DNA from: JAUWMI01 sp964630455
Lineage (GTDB): Bacteria > Sumerlaeota > Sumerlaeia > MWCT01 > JAUWMI01
DNA length: 15,896 nucleotides
Reading direction: 5' to 3'
Assembly: GCA_964630455.1 (NCBI GenBank)
Contig: CAZVVA010000081.1
Location: 1-15,896, forward strand
This document shows positions 1 to 7,681 of the stretch, piece by piece. Each line of letters opens with the position of its first letter. Position 1 is the stretch's first letter. The notes under the pieces are model-generated. The model searched no databases and was not told the origin of the DNA. It saw only the letters and a list, made by a program, of their open reading frames with translations. Position numbers and translations under genes: made by a program.

Positions 1-662
1 TTGAAAGTTTATGTTCTTAATCTACTTAGCAATTACAATGGTCGGTTCGGATTCCAGCGTGCTGTTCGTAGTGTTCAGCGAAATGCTGCTGGTCTTTGGA
101 GGAATCGCTACGGTCGGGAGTTTGAGCTCAGTTGCGCTTTACCCACTGGAGAATCAACTGGAGAATAGGAGCATGGAATTGCGGATGAGATAAGAGATTT
201 TTTCCACTGTCAGCGCTTCATTTTGTTAACACCTCGATTGCATACTAAGGATGCTGATTATTTTGGCTGAGACTATGATGACGTAGAGCAAAAGTGCTGG
301 CTCTTCTGGGCAATCATAAACTATGGAGCAATATCAATACCAACTCTTAAGATATCGAAAAAAACAAGATAAGACCTGTAGAATTAGTGATGTATAAGAC
401 CTTATGCCTGTTTGTGGGGGAAGGTCTTGGGTACGGTTATTCTCATGGAGTGAAACATTCTGGGGCAGGAGTGATTAAATTCTGTGCAAGAGCGCATTAC
501 CGGCAAGGGCGTCTGAATATTTGCCCTGCTGCGCGGCGAGCGTTCATTTTACAGGTAGGCTACCAGGGTATAAGGCGGGGGTAAAGATAGTCGCTAGTTT
601 GGGGCAACCGTTATGGGGTCGAAGAGAACCAGGTCAACATACATCTTCTCGGGCCGGAATGT
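1..662. other. Left-edge region with no convincing gene
   Basis: No recognisable gene lies here. Plus-strand frame 1 is open from base 1 to a TAG at 166-168 and could be the last 55 codons of a gene entering from the left, ending in ...LPTGESTGE, but the peptide matches no family I know. An overlapping frame (11-193) encodes a hydrophobic 60-residue peptide without a good ribosome binding site. A third open frame (387-584, 65 codons) also looks like chance. Bases 200-390 are AT-rich and non-coding. I see no tRNA, terminator or repeat structure. The stretch directly follows the 3' end of the minus-strand gene that stops at 663. Confidence 0.4.
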
Positions 663-1922
663 TTACCTATAGAGTAAATATTTGGCCCTGGTCTTGAGAA
701 ACTTCTCTAACGCTGGCTGCCAGTTGCGGATGATCTCCTCAGCGCTAGCGCCCTTTTCCAGAGCCTGGCGCACTTCATCTGTCCCCATCGCCTTATCAAA
801 CATAGCGATGCGGTTGGGTGCCTTGGGATTCTGGAAGATATGCTGATCCGGGTGGAGCTTATTAATGGCTTCCATGATATGGATACAGGCCTGAACGGGT
901 TTGACGGCGTCGTAATCGGTAATGTGGATCTGCACACCATGGCATTTCTGGTTAGCGAAAGCGAAGTATCGAGGCTCGTAGGAGATAGGGCGAAAGTAGA
1001 TGCCTGGCAGCTTACGGCGATTGAGCTCGCGTGCCAGCTGCTGCGGGTTAATCCATGGTGCCCCGACAATCTCGAAGGGGAGCGTATAGCCCACGCCTTC
1101 ATTTACTGTATGCAGCTCACCCATAATGCCTGTTATGGCGCAGTAGAAGGCCGAGTCGGGCCGGGCAATGTGCGTGGAGGGAGGCACCCAGGGAAGACCC
1201 GTATCCCAGTACTTCATCGAGCGCGTCCAGCCCTTCATTTTCACCACTTCGAGTTTTGCCCCAATTTTGAACTCTTTGTTAAAGTACATGGCCAGTTCGC
1301 CAGGCGTCATTCCGTAGACGTAGGCGATTGGATACATTCCGATAAAGGAGGAGAACTTTGGATCAAGAATATTCCCATCAACCAGATTCCCGCCCAGGGG
1401 ATTAGGACGATCCAGCACGATGATGGGAATATTGTTCTCCTTTGCTGCCATCATCGCATAGGCCATGGTATATATGTAGGTATAGCCGCGAACGCCGATA
1501 TCCTGAATGTCATATAGCAAGACCTCAACGTCTTTAAGCATTTCTGGCGTGGGCTTCTTATACCTGGGATACAGACTGTAGGTCATGACGCCCGTTGCTG
1601 TATCTGTGGTATGCCCTACTTGTGCTCCAGCAAAGTAGTCGCCGCGAATGCCATGTTCGGGTCCGAACAGTGCCACGAGCTCACATGCCTTGCACTGGTG
1701 GAGGAGATCAATGGATGAGATAAACTGAGCGTTCACGCCGGTGGGGTTGGTAATCAGGCCGACTTTCTTGCCTTTAATCAGGCCCAGGTGCTTTTCAAGT
1801 AACATATCAATGCCAGGTTTGACCACGGGATTCTTCCCTCCTTCGTATTGTGCCAGCGTGAGCTGGGCGGTACTTGCAAAGATGAGCAACGCAGCCAGAA
1901 CTACTTGTGATATTCTGCGCAT
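663..1922 (-). CDS. namZ: Secreted exo-beta-N-acetylmuramidase, NamZ/DUF1343 family
   Basis: This 419-residue protein belongs to the DUF1343 (YbbC/NamZ) family. Characterised members release terminal N-acetylmuramic acid from the non-reducing end of peptidoglycan fragments, for wall turnover or scavenging. Residues 1-24 form a Sec signal peptide (basic MRR, hydrophobic VVLAALLIFA, cleavage after LTLA), so it acts in the periplasm or outside. Family landmarks are all visible: GLITNPTG near 55-62, the signature LFGPEHGIRG at 85-94 with a Glu-His pair expected in the active site, YDIQDIGVRGYTYIYTM at 137-153, DRPNPLGG at 171-178, and NEGVGYTLPFEIVGAPW near 274-290. Length is normal for the family. 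The start is supported by GGAGGG seven bases upstream on the minus strand (complement of 1930-1935). It stands alone, divergent from queH; no MurNAc transport or kinase gene is adjacent. Function is assigned by family. Confidence 0.93.
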   Translation of the reverse strand: MRRISQVVLAALLIFASTAQLTLAQYEGGKNPVVKPGIDMLLEKHLGLIKGKKVGLITNPTGVNAQFISSIDLLHQCKACELVALFGPEHGIRGDYFAGAQVGHTTDTATGVMTYSLYPRYKKPTPEMLKDVEVLLYDIQDIGVRGYTYIYTMAYAMMAAKENNIPIIVLDRPNPLGGNLVDGNILDPKFSSFIGMYPIAYVYGMTPGELAMYFNKEFKIGAKLEVVKMKGWTRSMKYWDTGLPWVPPSTHIARPDSAFYCAITGIMGELHTVNEGVGYTLPFEIVGAPWINPQQLARELNRRKLPGIYFRPISYEPRYFAFANQKCHGVQIHITDYDAVKPVQACIHIMEAINKLHPDQHIFQNPKAPNRIAMFDKAMGTDEVRQALEKGASAEEIIRNWQPALEKFLKTRAKYLLYR

Positions 1923-2024
1923 AAGGATGCCCTCCGTGTTTGTGCTAGACTTTGTTTACGACACTTACGGGGCGGCAGCTGATTAATCAAGAATTTTTTC
2001 GCTCTTCGTCGCCGAGCTTTTTGA

Positions 2025-2053
2025 TTGCAATGCCCGGGGGATTTACATATAGT
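2025..2053 (+). promoter_or_regulatory. Candidate sigma70-type promoter for queH
   Basis: TTGCAA (2025-2030) and TATAGT (2048-2053) are separated by 17 bases and lie about 45 bases upstream of the queH start. The -10 matches consensus at five of six positions and the -35 at four of six. This is a by-eye prediction in the 176-base gap between divergent namZ and queH; the namZ promoter must also lie here but I could not pick it out. Confidence 0.35.
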
Positions 2054-2098
2054 AACCATTGAATCTATTACGAAAGGAATCTGCAGTGGAGCGCTAGA

Positions 2099-2677
2099 AT
2101 GAGCGTGTTGCTTCATACGTGTTGTGCATCGTGCCTGCTCTATCCTCTTGGGGCATTGCGTGATGAGAGATTGGAGGTTGTTGTTTTTTTTTACAACCCG
2201 AATGTCCATCCCTATCGTGAATTTCGCAAGCGGCTTGTCTGTGTTAAAGACTACTGCAATGCACAGGGAATTGCAGCGATCTATAATGAAGAGTATGAGC
2301 TGGAGTCGTTCCTGGGCGCAGTGCTGGGCAAGCAAGTTCCTGAGCGCTGTGGGGTCTGCTATGCGTTGCGGCTAAACGAGACTGCACGTGTGGCGCAGGA
2401 GAAAGGGCTTGACGCATTCAGTTCAACGCTGCTGGTGAGTCCGTATCAGCAGCATGAGGCGATCAAGGCTGCTGGCCTTGCAGCTGCAGCAGCGCACGGG
2501 GTGGAATTTCTCTGGCGCGATTGGCGGCCAGGCTATCGCCAGGCCCACGAACAGGGTCGGCAGCTGGGATTTTACATGCAGGGCTACTGCGGCTGCATCT
2601 TCAGCGAAGAGGAGCGCTACAGGCCACAAAAGCGGCGAGCGTTACAGCGGAGGACGCAAGCATTGAAAAATCCTTAA
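2099..2677 (+). CDS. queH: Epoxyqueuosine reductase QueH
   Basis: This 192-residue cytosolic enzyme is the QueH (former DUF208) form of epoxyqueuosine reductase, which catalyses the last step of queuosine synthesis on tRNA position 34. It is unrelated in sequence to the cobalamin-dependent QueG. The iron-sulfur and metal-binding cysteines are present: LLHTCCA with Cys8-Cys9, ERCGVCY with Cys84 and Cys87, and YCGC with Cys164 and Cys166. FYNPNVHPYREFRKR (31-45) and SSTLLVSPYQ (108-117) are also family hallmarks. Length is typical. GGAG at 2088-2091, seven bases before the ATG, supports the start; an in-frame upstream start is not available nearby. No other queuosine gene (queA, tgt, queCDEF) lies in the window, so the rest of the pathway must be elsewhere or replaced by salvage. 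The short basic tail after residue 172 is unremarkable. Confidence 0.94.
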   Translation: MSVLLHTCCASCLLYPLGALRDERLEVVVFFYNPNVHPYREFRKRLVCVKDYCNAQGIAAIYNEEYELESFLGAVLGKQVPERCGVCYALRLNETARVAQEKGLDAFSSTLLVSPYQQHEAIKAAGLAAAAAHGVEFLWRDWRPGYRQAHEQGRQLGFYMQGYCGCIFSEEERYRPQKRRALQRRTQALKNP

Positions 2678-2973
2678 TAACACAATCGCGCAATAAGCCG
2701 TATGAATTTCGAGATATGACTTCTGGAAGCCAAGGACATAGTGGCTTACTTGTGTTGAATGAAATTGGTGACTGCTTATAGTATAGCCACCGAGACACGG
2801 AGCATTGAATTGAAAATTGCAAAATGAAAATTTAAAATTTGATATTTACAATTTTAATTTTGCAATTTCTCCCTCGTCATGAGCATCCTATTGACGGTTA
2901 TTTTAAATCTCCTGTTTCGCAGATAGGGACTGGGCAGGGGATGGTTCTTTTAAGTGCATGAAGGAGCTCGAGT
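2678..2973. other. Intergenic region between queH and the unknown gene
   Basis: No coding potential is seen. The notable content is the long AT-rich inverted repeat listed separately (2814-2868) and a ribosome binding site at its right end (AAGGAG, 2961-2966) for the next gene. The hairpin suggests that the two plus-strand genes are not simply co-transcribed. Confidence 0.5.
2814..2868. repeat. AT-rich long inverted repeat (possible terminator)
   Basis: The arms 2814-2832 and 2850-2868 are each 19 bases and pair with one mismatch around a 17-base loop; both contain the TTGCAAAAT/ATTTTGCAA core. The loop itself is almost all A and T. It is 137 bases after the queH stop, so it could end queH transcription in either direction, or be a copy of a dispersed intergenic element. 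There is no clean T-run after the stem, which weakens the terminator reading. Confidence 0.55.
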
Positions 2974-4302
2974 GTGCCTGATGCGCAGATAACAGCTGAG
3001 AAATTGTTCGGGGTGTTGCACAATTTCGGATGGGAAGAAGGAGACTATAGCGCTCTGAAGCCGTTGGTGCTTAGGAAAGCGGGCAAGACGCAGCATTTTT
3101 TAATGGCCACTTTGCATCCTATGCAAACGCCCCTGGTTGCGATCGCAATAGCGACACAGGGAGCGTTGGGCCGGTACCAGGACTTTTACCAGAAGTATCT
3201 TGATATGGATTTCGGGCTGCGCCTGTTGCTCGACCATGTGCAACAGGAGGTTTTTGCGCCTTACGTGCTGTGCGTGGACGGACAGCGTGCGTATCTGTAC
3301 GATGTGGATCGGGAGGAGTGCCTGGTCTATTGCGAGGATGCGCGAGAGCAGGCCGAACGATTGTTTCCACATTTTGACCGAAAGAAGATGCAGCGCGAGA
3401 CGCTTGAGCAGCTGCCACGGCGCACTGATGATCTTTTGGGCCGCGAGCTGTGCGAATGGGTTAAGTTATGGAGCGCGGAGTTGGGCAGCAAGGCGGGAGA
3501 GAGCCGCGATGCAATGGCACGTTTTTTTGAAAAGCTGCTGCTCCTGAGGTATTTCAGCCAGCTGTTCGGCCGCCGAATCCCACTCAGCGAGTTTCGCCGC
3601 TTCCTCGATGCCCCGGAGCGACTCGCAAAGCGTAAGCGCCTGCCCGATGCTCAGCGGTTTCTCACCACTTTCCTGGATACCCTTGCAACGAAGCATCATG
3701 TGCAATTCTGCCGGCTCGGGTCTGAAGAGAAGGCCTTTCTGCGGCGCTCTGCAGCGCTGGACCGCAAACTCAATGAGATGCTCCTGCAATTCAACTTGTT
3801 GTCGCGTGAAAAGTTTACGGTCGAGTGCTTTGTGCAGGCCTACGCAGATCTATCGTCGAAGTTAAAATCGTGGAAAGCACGATATACGACGCGCGATATC
3901 CGGCTGAAGGATTACATGGTTCAAGAGGAGGTGCTTGTCTACAAGCCGCTCACTATAGCACTGGATGAAGTGGGTTATGCCTGGATGTTACGCCTGTTTG
4001 AGGAAGTGGTGGAATACTGGATGGACTACAATCGCCGTGTGGAAGCAATGATCGAACGCGGCGAGCCGCAGTCGCTTCAGCTCGACTTTTTTCATCCGCT
4101 TCCGAAGACGCTTACCACGTCGGGCACTATCCAGAACGTCGTTGCGTTTACCCTTGAAACCTCTTTTCGCGTGCAGGCTCAGCACACCTGGCAAAAAGAC
4201 ATCTGCCGGTTTCTGCTTTCAGCGAAAGTGCTCGAGATCTGCAGGCGATATAAAATGCCCCTTACGCCTCTCGTCACCCTTGACCAGATTTTTCAATCCT
4301 GA
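2974..4302 (+). CDS. Conserved-looking protein of unknown function, restriction-enzyme-like N-terminus
   Basis: This 442-residue soluble protein is not one I recognise. The GTG start is well supported by AAGGAG at 2961-2966, seven bases upstream. No signal peptide or membrane segment is seen. Residues 1-130 have the outline of the N-terminal nuclease-like domain of type I or IIG restriction enzymes: a strand-rich stretch (HFLMATLHP, PLVAIAIA), a helix, then PYVLCVDGQRAYLYDVD (96-112), which resembles the usual 'TNG..W.LYD' segment. The expected E-x-K of a PD-(D/E)XK active site is not evident; AIAIAT sits where it might be. Residues 145-200 are helical and leucine-rich (EKLLLLRYFSQLFGRR), and the rest is charged, mostly helical, ending without a known motif. 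No methyltransferase or helicase gene is next to it. Possible roles are a degenerate nuclease, a DNA-binding orphan or a structural protein; the restriction link is only inference. Confidence 0.85.
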   Translation: MPDAQITAEKLFGVLHNFGWEEGDYSALKPLVLRKAGKTQHFLMATLHPMQTPLVAIAIATQGALGRYQDFYQKYLDMDFGLRLLLDHVQQEVFAPYVLCVDGQRAYLYDVDREECLVYCEDAREQAERLFPHFDRKKMQRETLEQLPRRTDDLLGRELCEWVKLWSAELGSKAGESRDAMARFFEKLLLLRYFSQLFGRRIPLSEFRRFLDAPERLAKRKRLPDAQRFLTTFLDTLATKHHVQFCRLGSEEKAFLRRSAALDRKLNEMLLQFNLLSREKFTVECFVQAYADLSSKLKSWKARYTTRDIRLKDYMVQEEVLVYKPLTIALDEVGYAWMLRLFEEVVEYWMDYNRRVEAMIERGEPQSLQLDFFHPLPKTLTTSGTIQNVVAFTLETSFRVQAQHTWQKDICRFLLSAKVLEICRRYKMPLTPLVTLDQIFQS

Positions 4303-4416
4303 ATCCCTGCGCCGGATTGCTTAGCCTGAATATCACTGCACGCATGGAGGTTTTTGCGCCTGGCTAGTCTGGCCGCCTATGTGTCTAAACAGCAGGAAAT
4401 GGGCGATAGATTACGG

Positions 4417-5523
4417 CTATTCAACCACCTTATCAATCCAGGCTCCGCCAACCACAATGTCTTTGTTGTAGAAGACCACGGCTTGGCCGGGTGTGATAGC
4501 GCGCTGCGGCTTTTCGAAAACCACCTGCACGCGATCCTCGCCAAGTGGTCTGACCCTTGCGGGGGCAGGCGTATGGCGGTAGCGAATCTGGGCCGAAACG
4601 CTGATTTCCCGGTCTAACTCAGGAATGCTGATCCAGTTTGGCCGTGACGCAACCAGGATGCGGGAAAACAACTTCGCCTCTTCTCCCACTATCAGTACGT
4701 TGTGAATTGGATCAATGTTAAGAACATAGAGTGGCTGGCGGTGTGCAATGCCGAGACCTTTGCGCTGGCCTACCGTATAGAAAGGTGTACCCTGATGGCG
4801 TCCGATAGTTTCGCCGTGCGTGTTGATGATATTGCCTTCGCGGATCGCCTCTGACGCATCAATGCGCTCGCGCAGAAAACGGCGATAGTCATTATCGGGG
4901 ATGAAACAGATCTCCTGACTCTCGGGTTTCCTGGCAACTTTTAAGCCGAGGCGCCTGGCCAATTTGCGTGTCTGAACTTTCGTTTGGCTTCCCAGGGGTG
5001 TGCGAAAGCGCGCGAGCTGCGCCTGGGTCAATGAAAACAGAAAATATGACTGATCTTTTGCAGGATCACTGGCTCGCTTGAGCAAGAATCTGTTTTGTGC
5101 CTGGGCGTACTCCACAATTGCGTAATGCCCCGTGGCAACCTCTGCTGCGCCGTAGGTGCGCGCTTTTTCCAGCAATGTGCCGAGTTTGATCTTCTCGTTA
5201 CACAGGATACATGGGTTTGGGGTGCGGCCTTGCAGGTACTCACTGACAAACGGCGCGACGATCTCCTGCTCGAATTGCTTCTCGAGATCCAGCACGTAGA
5301 ACGCAAAGCCGAACTGCATTGCCACGCTGCATGCATCCTCGACCTCGGGCGGAGCGCAGCAAGGGCGGGGCCGTTGCGAACGGATTTCACTTTCGGTCGT
5401 CTTACACATGCGCATGGTGACGCCGATAACCTCGTGCCCGGCCTGATGCAGGAGCACTGCGGTCAGGCTGCTATCCACCCCACCACTCATGGCGACAAGT
5501 ATTCTGTTTTTGGCATTTCCCAT
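4417..5523 (-). CDS. mnmA: tRNA-specific 2-thiouridylase MnmA
   Basis: This 368-residue cytosolic enzyme puts sulfur on carbon 2 of wobble uridine 34 in tRNAs for Lys, Glu and Gln, taking persulfide sulfur from the cysteine desulfurase relay and activating uridine with ATP. The PP-loop SGGVDS is at residues 13-18. The catalytic cysteine pair is present as Cys105 in GRTPNPCILCNE and Cys206 in ESQEICFIPD. TGHYA near 131-135, KDQSYFLF (156-163), GRHQGTPFYTVGQRKGLG and the C-terminal RYRHTPAPARV beta-barrel segment all match the family. Length is standard. The start directly precedes the conserved NRILVAMSGG strand; only a weak AGGCG ribosome binding site is upstream. It converges on the unknown gene ending at 4302, with 114 bases between that contain no clear terminator. 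Confidence 0.97.
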   Translation of the reverse strand: MGNAKNRILVAMSGGVDSSLTAVLLHQAGHEVIGVTMRMCKTTESEIRSQRPRPCCAPPEVEDACSVAMQFGFAFYVLDLEKQFEQEIVAPFVSEYLQGRTPNPCILCNEKIKLGTLLEKARTYGAAEVATGHYAIVEYAQAQNRFLLKRASDPAKDQSYFLFSLTQAQLARFRTPLGSQTKVQTRKLARRLGLKVARKPESQEICFIPDNDYRRFLRERIDASEAIREGNIINTHGETIGRHQGTPFYTVGQRKGLGIAHRQPLYVLNIDPIHNVLIVGEEAKLFSRILVASRPNWISIPELDREISVSAQIRYRHTPAPARVRPLGEDRVQVVFEKPQRAITPGQAVVFYNKDIVVGGAWIDKVVE

Positions 5524-5890
5524 TATTCGCCTGAGCGCTGTGCCTACGCGTGGTCAAGATATCAAATGGATACTACGTCGCTTCTATAAGATTTGTTATG
5601 TTCCGTATTTACTTCTACTGAATCATTGCTGTCGGGGGCAATAGCTTTTTAGCTCTGGCCGACCAACACCATGACGCCAAAAGAGATAAGGGGCATGTGA
5701 ATGGTTATGATTTTCCTTGCATCGGTGCGCCTCTTCTGAGAAACATACTAAGGGAGTTACTCTTATGAGGGAGTATGGCTGGGAAGGTATTTTTGAAAAA
5801 ATATAGCAGTGCGCTACCCATGGTGACTACTGAATAGCAAAACACTGCTTTGCTGTAAAAGCAGAGCCAATAGTCTGGAGGAAGTGCACT
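5524..5890. other. Divergent intergenic region, mnmA / SBBP gene
   Basis: This 367-base gap must hold the promoters for mnmA (leftward) and the beta-propeller gene (rightward), but no hexamer pair stands out. There is a small hairpin, CTGCTTT (5845-5851) pairing with AAAGCAG (5858-5864), just before the ribosome binding site GGAGG at 5877-5881, nine bases from the ATG at 5891; it might modulate translation. A 13-codon open frame starting MREYGWEG at 5765 is probably chance. I looked for a c-di-GMP riboswitch core and did not find one. Confidence 0.4.
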
Positions 5891-7291
5891 ATGAAGATCA
5901 ACAGATCATTAATGGTGTTTTTCATAGGAGCATTGCTGAGTACGGGAGCGTCTCAAGCGAATACGGATATCGAATGGTGCACGTATCTCGGCGGATGGAA
6001 GTATGATGAGGCTGAAGCGATTGCGCTCGATCCTGAGGGAAACGTCTACGTCACCGGTCATACCGGATCGTTTGACTTTCCCACTTCCGCAGGAGCGTAT
6101 GACCCTACATGGAATGGCAAGGGCGACGCCTTTGTGGCAAAGCTCGACCCGTCAGGAAGCAGGCTTCTCTACTCCACTTTCCTCGGCGGGAATAATGTGG
6201 CGGTTGGGAGGAGTATCGCGGTTGACAGCGAGAGGAGAGCTTGCGTTGCAGGCTTCACCATGAGCCTGGATTTTCCTGTAACAACGGGCTCTTTCCAGAC
6301 AGTTCATGGCTTTGACGGCAGCGACAATCACGATGGATTTGTCACCAAGCTCAGCGAGTCAGGAGGCGAGCTTATTTTTTCAACGTTCATAGGAGGCAAA
6401 TTTCACGATTGGGCACACGGTATCGCCTTAGACGGGAATGGCAATATCTATGTCACTGGTAGTACAGACTCTCCTGATTTCCCAATAACCGCGGGTGCCT
6501 ACGACACTGACTACGCCTCTACTCAGGGGTTCGTAATAAAGCTCAATCCCACAGGGACTGACCTGGTCTACTCAACTTTTCTCGGTTCCCAATACACTAT
6601 TTGCAAGCAAATCGCTATTGATTCCGTAGGAAACGCTTACATTACGGGACATACTGACGCTGCCGACTTTCCTGTGACCCCTGGTGCATTCGATAAGATT
6701 TTTGATGGACATGAGGACGCCTTCATCACAAAATTGAATCCTTCCGGGAGTGCTCTGATATATTCAAGCTTCCTCGGGGGAAGCTGGGGCGAGCCGCCGA
6801 GTGGGATTGCAGTGGACGATCGTGGCAATGCGTATGTTTGCGGCTGGACAGACTCGCCAGACTTCCCAATAACTCCGGGTGCGTTTGACGCCGAGTATGA
6901 ATTTTACAAGGGCTTTGCTACGAAGTTCAATGCTTGGGGCAGCGCTCTAATTTATTCGACCTTTGTTGGGCACAACATACCTCGTTCTATCGCCGTAGAT
7001 TCCGAGGGTTACGTTTACATTGCGGGCGAAGGAGGAATGATTGCGAAACTGAATAAATCGGGCACCGATTTGATTAGTTCTACTATACTAGGTGGCCCCG
7101 GAAACACCTTGGTGACGGCCATTGTTATTGGCGCTGAAGGTTGTATCTACGTTGCCGGCAAGACATATTATGATGTCGCTGCAACCCCCGGAGCTTTTGA
7201 TACAAGCCTTAACGGCGAATGTGACGCTTTTGTTGCAAAACTGCGCCCCCATGCTATCGCAGCGTCTCACTTCTGGCCCCTCTACCACTAA
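5891..7291 (+). CDS. Exported SBBP-repeat beta-propeller protein
   Basis: This 466-residue protein has a signal peptide at 1-23 (MKINRS, hydrophobic LMVFFIGALLSTGA, cleavage after SQA) followed by seven tandem SBBP-type units of about 60-70 residues. Each unit follows the pattern: G.A.D..GN.YVTG.T.S.DFP.T.GA(Y/F)D, then DAFV.KL.PSG..L.YSTFLGG. Unit 6 (starting near HNIPRSIAVDSEG) is short and lacks the DFP..PGAFD segment. Seven units would close one beta-propeller, the fold proposed for this family; the biochemical role of the family is not established. The protein ends shortly after the seventh KLRP with no Por, PEP-CTERM or LPXTG sorting tail, so it is probably released into periplasm or medium. 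Start chosen at the ATG with GGAGG upstream and the signal peptide. The next gene is 375 bases away. Confidence 0.92.
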   Translation: MKINRSLMVFFIGALLSTGASQANTDIEWCTYLGGWKYDEAEAIALDPEGNVYVTGHTGSFDFPTSAGAYDPTWNGKGDAFVAKLDPSGSRLLYSTFLGGNNVAVGRSIAVDSERRACVAGFTMSLDFPVTTGSFQTVHGFDGSDNHDGFVTKLSESGGELIFSTFIGGKFHDWAHGIALDGNGNIYVTGSTDSPDFPITAGAYDTDYASTQGFVIKLNPTGTDLVYSTFLGSQYTICKQIAIDSVGNAYITGHTDAADFPVTPGAFDKIFDGHEDAFITKLNPSGSALIYSSFLGGSWGEPPSGIAVDDRGNAYVCGWTDSPDFPITPGAFDAEYEFYKGFATKFNAWGSALIYSTFVGHNIPRSIAVDSEGYVYIAGEGGMIAKLNKSGTDLISSTILGGPGNTLVTAIVIGAEGCIYVAGKTYYDVAATPGAFDTSLNGECDAFVAKLRPHAIAASHFWPLYH

Positions 7292-7666
7292 GAATGCGGA
7301 GTTTCATCCTGACCACCTTGTGTGATCATAAACCGTTATCGCCAAGTATAAAAAAGGGCAGACATTAAGAGAATTAGCCCCGGAATTTGGGGTTTCATAC
7401 AAGGCCATAGGACGTGTTCTCAAGGGGAGCAATACTAGTCTGCGGAAACCGGGCAGAAGAGTGAAGTACGTGACGCAGCGCTTGATTTCTCTTTGATCAT
7501 GGATGAACTCCGCACATTCCTCATTCCTCCGCTCTTTGCCGCTGCCAATGATGAGGCTTACCATAAATCATGGACTGATGGCGGTCCCTGGTCATGAAGA
7601 TTATAGCAGTGGAGGCTGGGCAAGTCGGCCAGAGGCGGGCAAGGTAGAAGCATTCTCTAGATATTT
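7292..7666. other. Intergenic region with gene debris
   Basis: The gap between the SBBP gene and the radical SAM gene contains a helix-turn-helix fragment (7332-7496, listed separately). In the same frame, after the fragment's stop, an open frame runs 7503-7670 (55 codons, starting MNSAHSSFLRS) and overlaps the first possible GTG of the next gene; it has no recognisable motif and no ribosome binding site. No terminator or clear promoter was found. Confidence 0.4.
7332..7496 (+). pseudogene. Helix-turn-helix fragment (resolvase/transposase-type)
   Basis: In frame with 7335 the translation reads VIAKYKKGQTLRELAPEFG followed by VSYKAIGRVLKGS and a basic tail (RKPGRRVKYVTQRLISL) ending at TGA 7494-7496. 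The pattern 'I...Y..G.s.reLA.efgVS...I.rvLk' is the helix-turn-helix of the Hin-resolvase/transposase type. An in-frame TAA lies at 7329-7331, immediately before, and there is no start codon, so this is the remnant of a longer gene, 5'-truncated. It could also be a decayed regulator. Confidence 0.6.
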
Positions 7667-7668
7667 GT

Positions 7669-7681
7669 GAGGTGGACGTTG
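7669..7681 (+). promoter_or_regulatory. Ribosome binding site deciding a TTG start
   Basis: GAGGTGG (7669-7675) precedes an in-frame TTG at 7679-7681, with six bases between GAGG and the TTG. The GTG at 7667, four codons upstream, has no purine-rich site before it and overlaps this one. I therefore prefer translation of the radical SAM gene from the TTG (MAESKGQ...). Confidence 0.5.

Noticed and set aside
387..584. A 65-codon open frame as a small gene
   Set aside because: No ribosome binding site, no motif, and an amino-acid mix typical of chance frames.
840..1517. A 225-codon plus-strand open frame opposite the NamZ gene
   Set aside because: It is the antisense shadow of a clearly coding, motif-rich minus-strand gene and has no family features of its own.
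3246..4361. A 16-base exact repeat (GGAGGTTTTTGCGCCT) at 3246 and 4346
   Set aside because: Flanks do not extend the match. One copy is inside a coding region and the other in the convergent gap; it could be a tiny duplication but is most simply chance or a gene-conversion scrap.
5845..5890. A c-di-GMP or other riboswitch in front of the SBBP gene
   Set aside because: Only a seven-base hairpin and a ribosome binding site are visible; the conserved riboswitch core sequences are absent.
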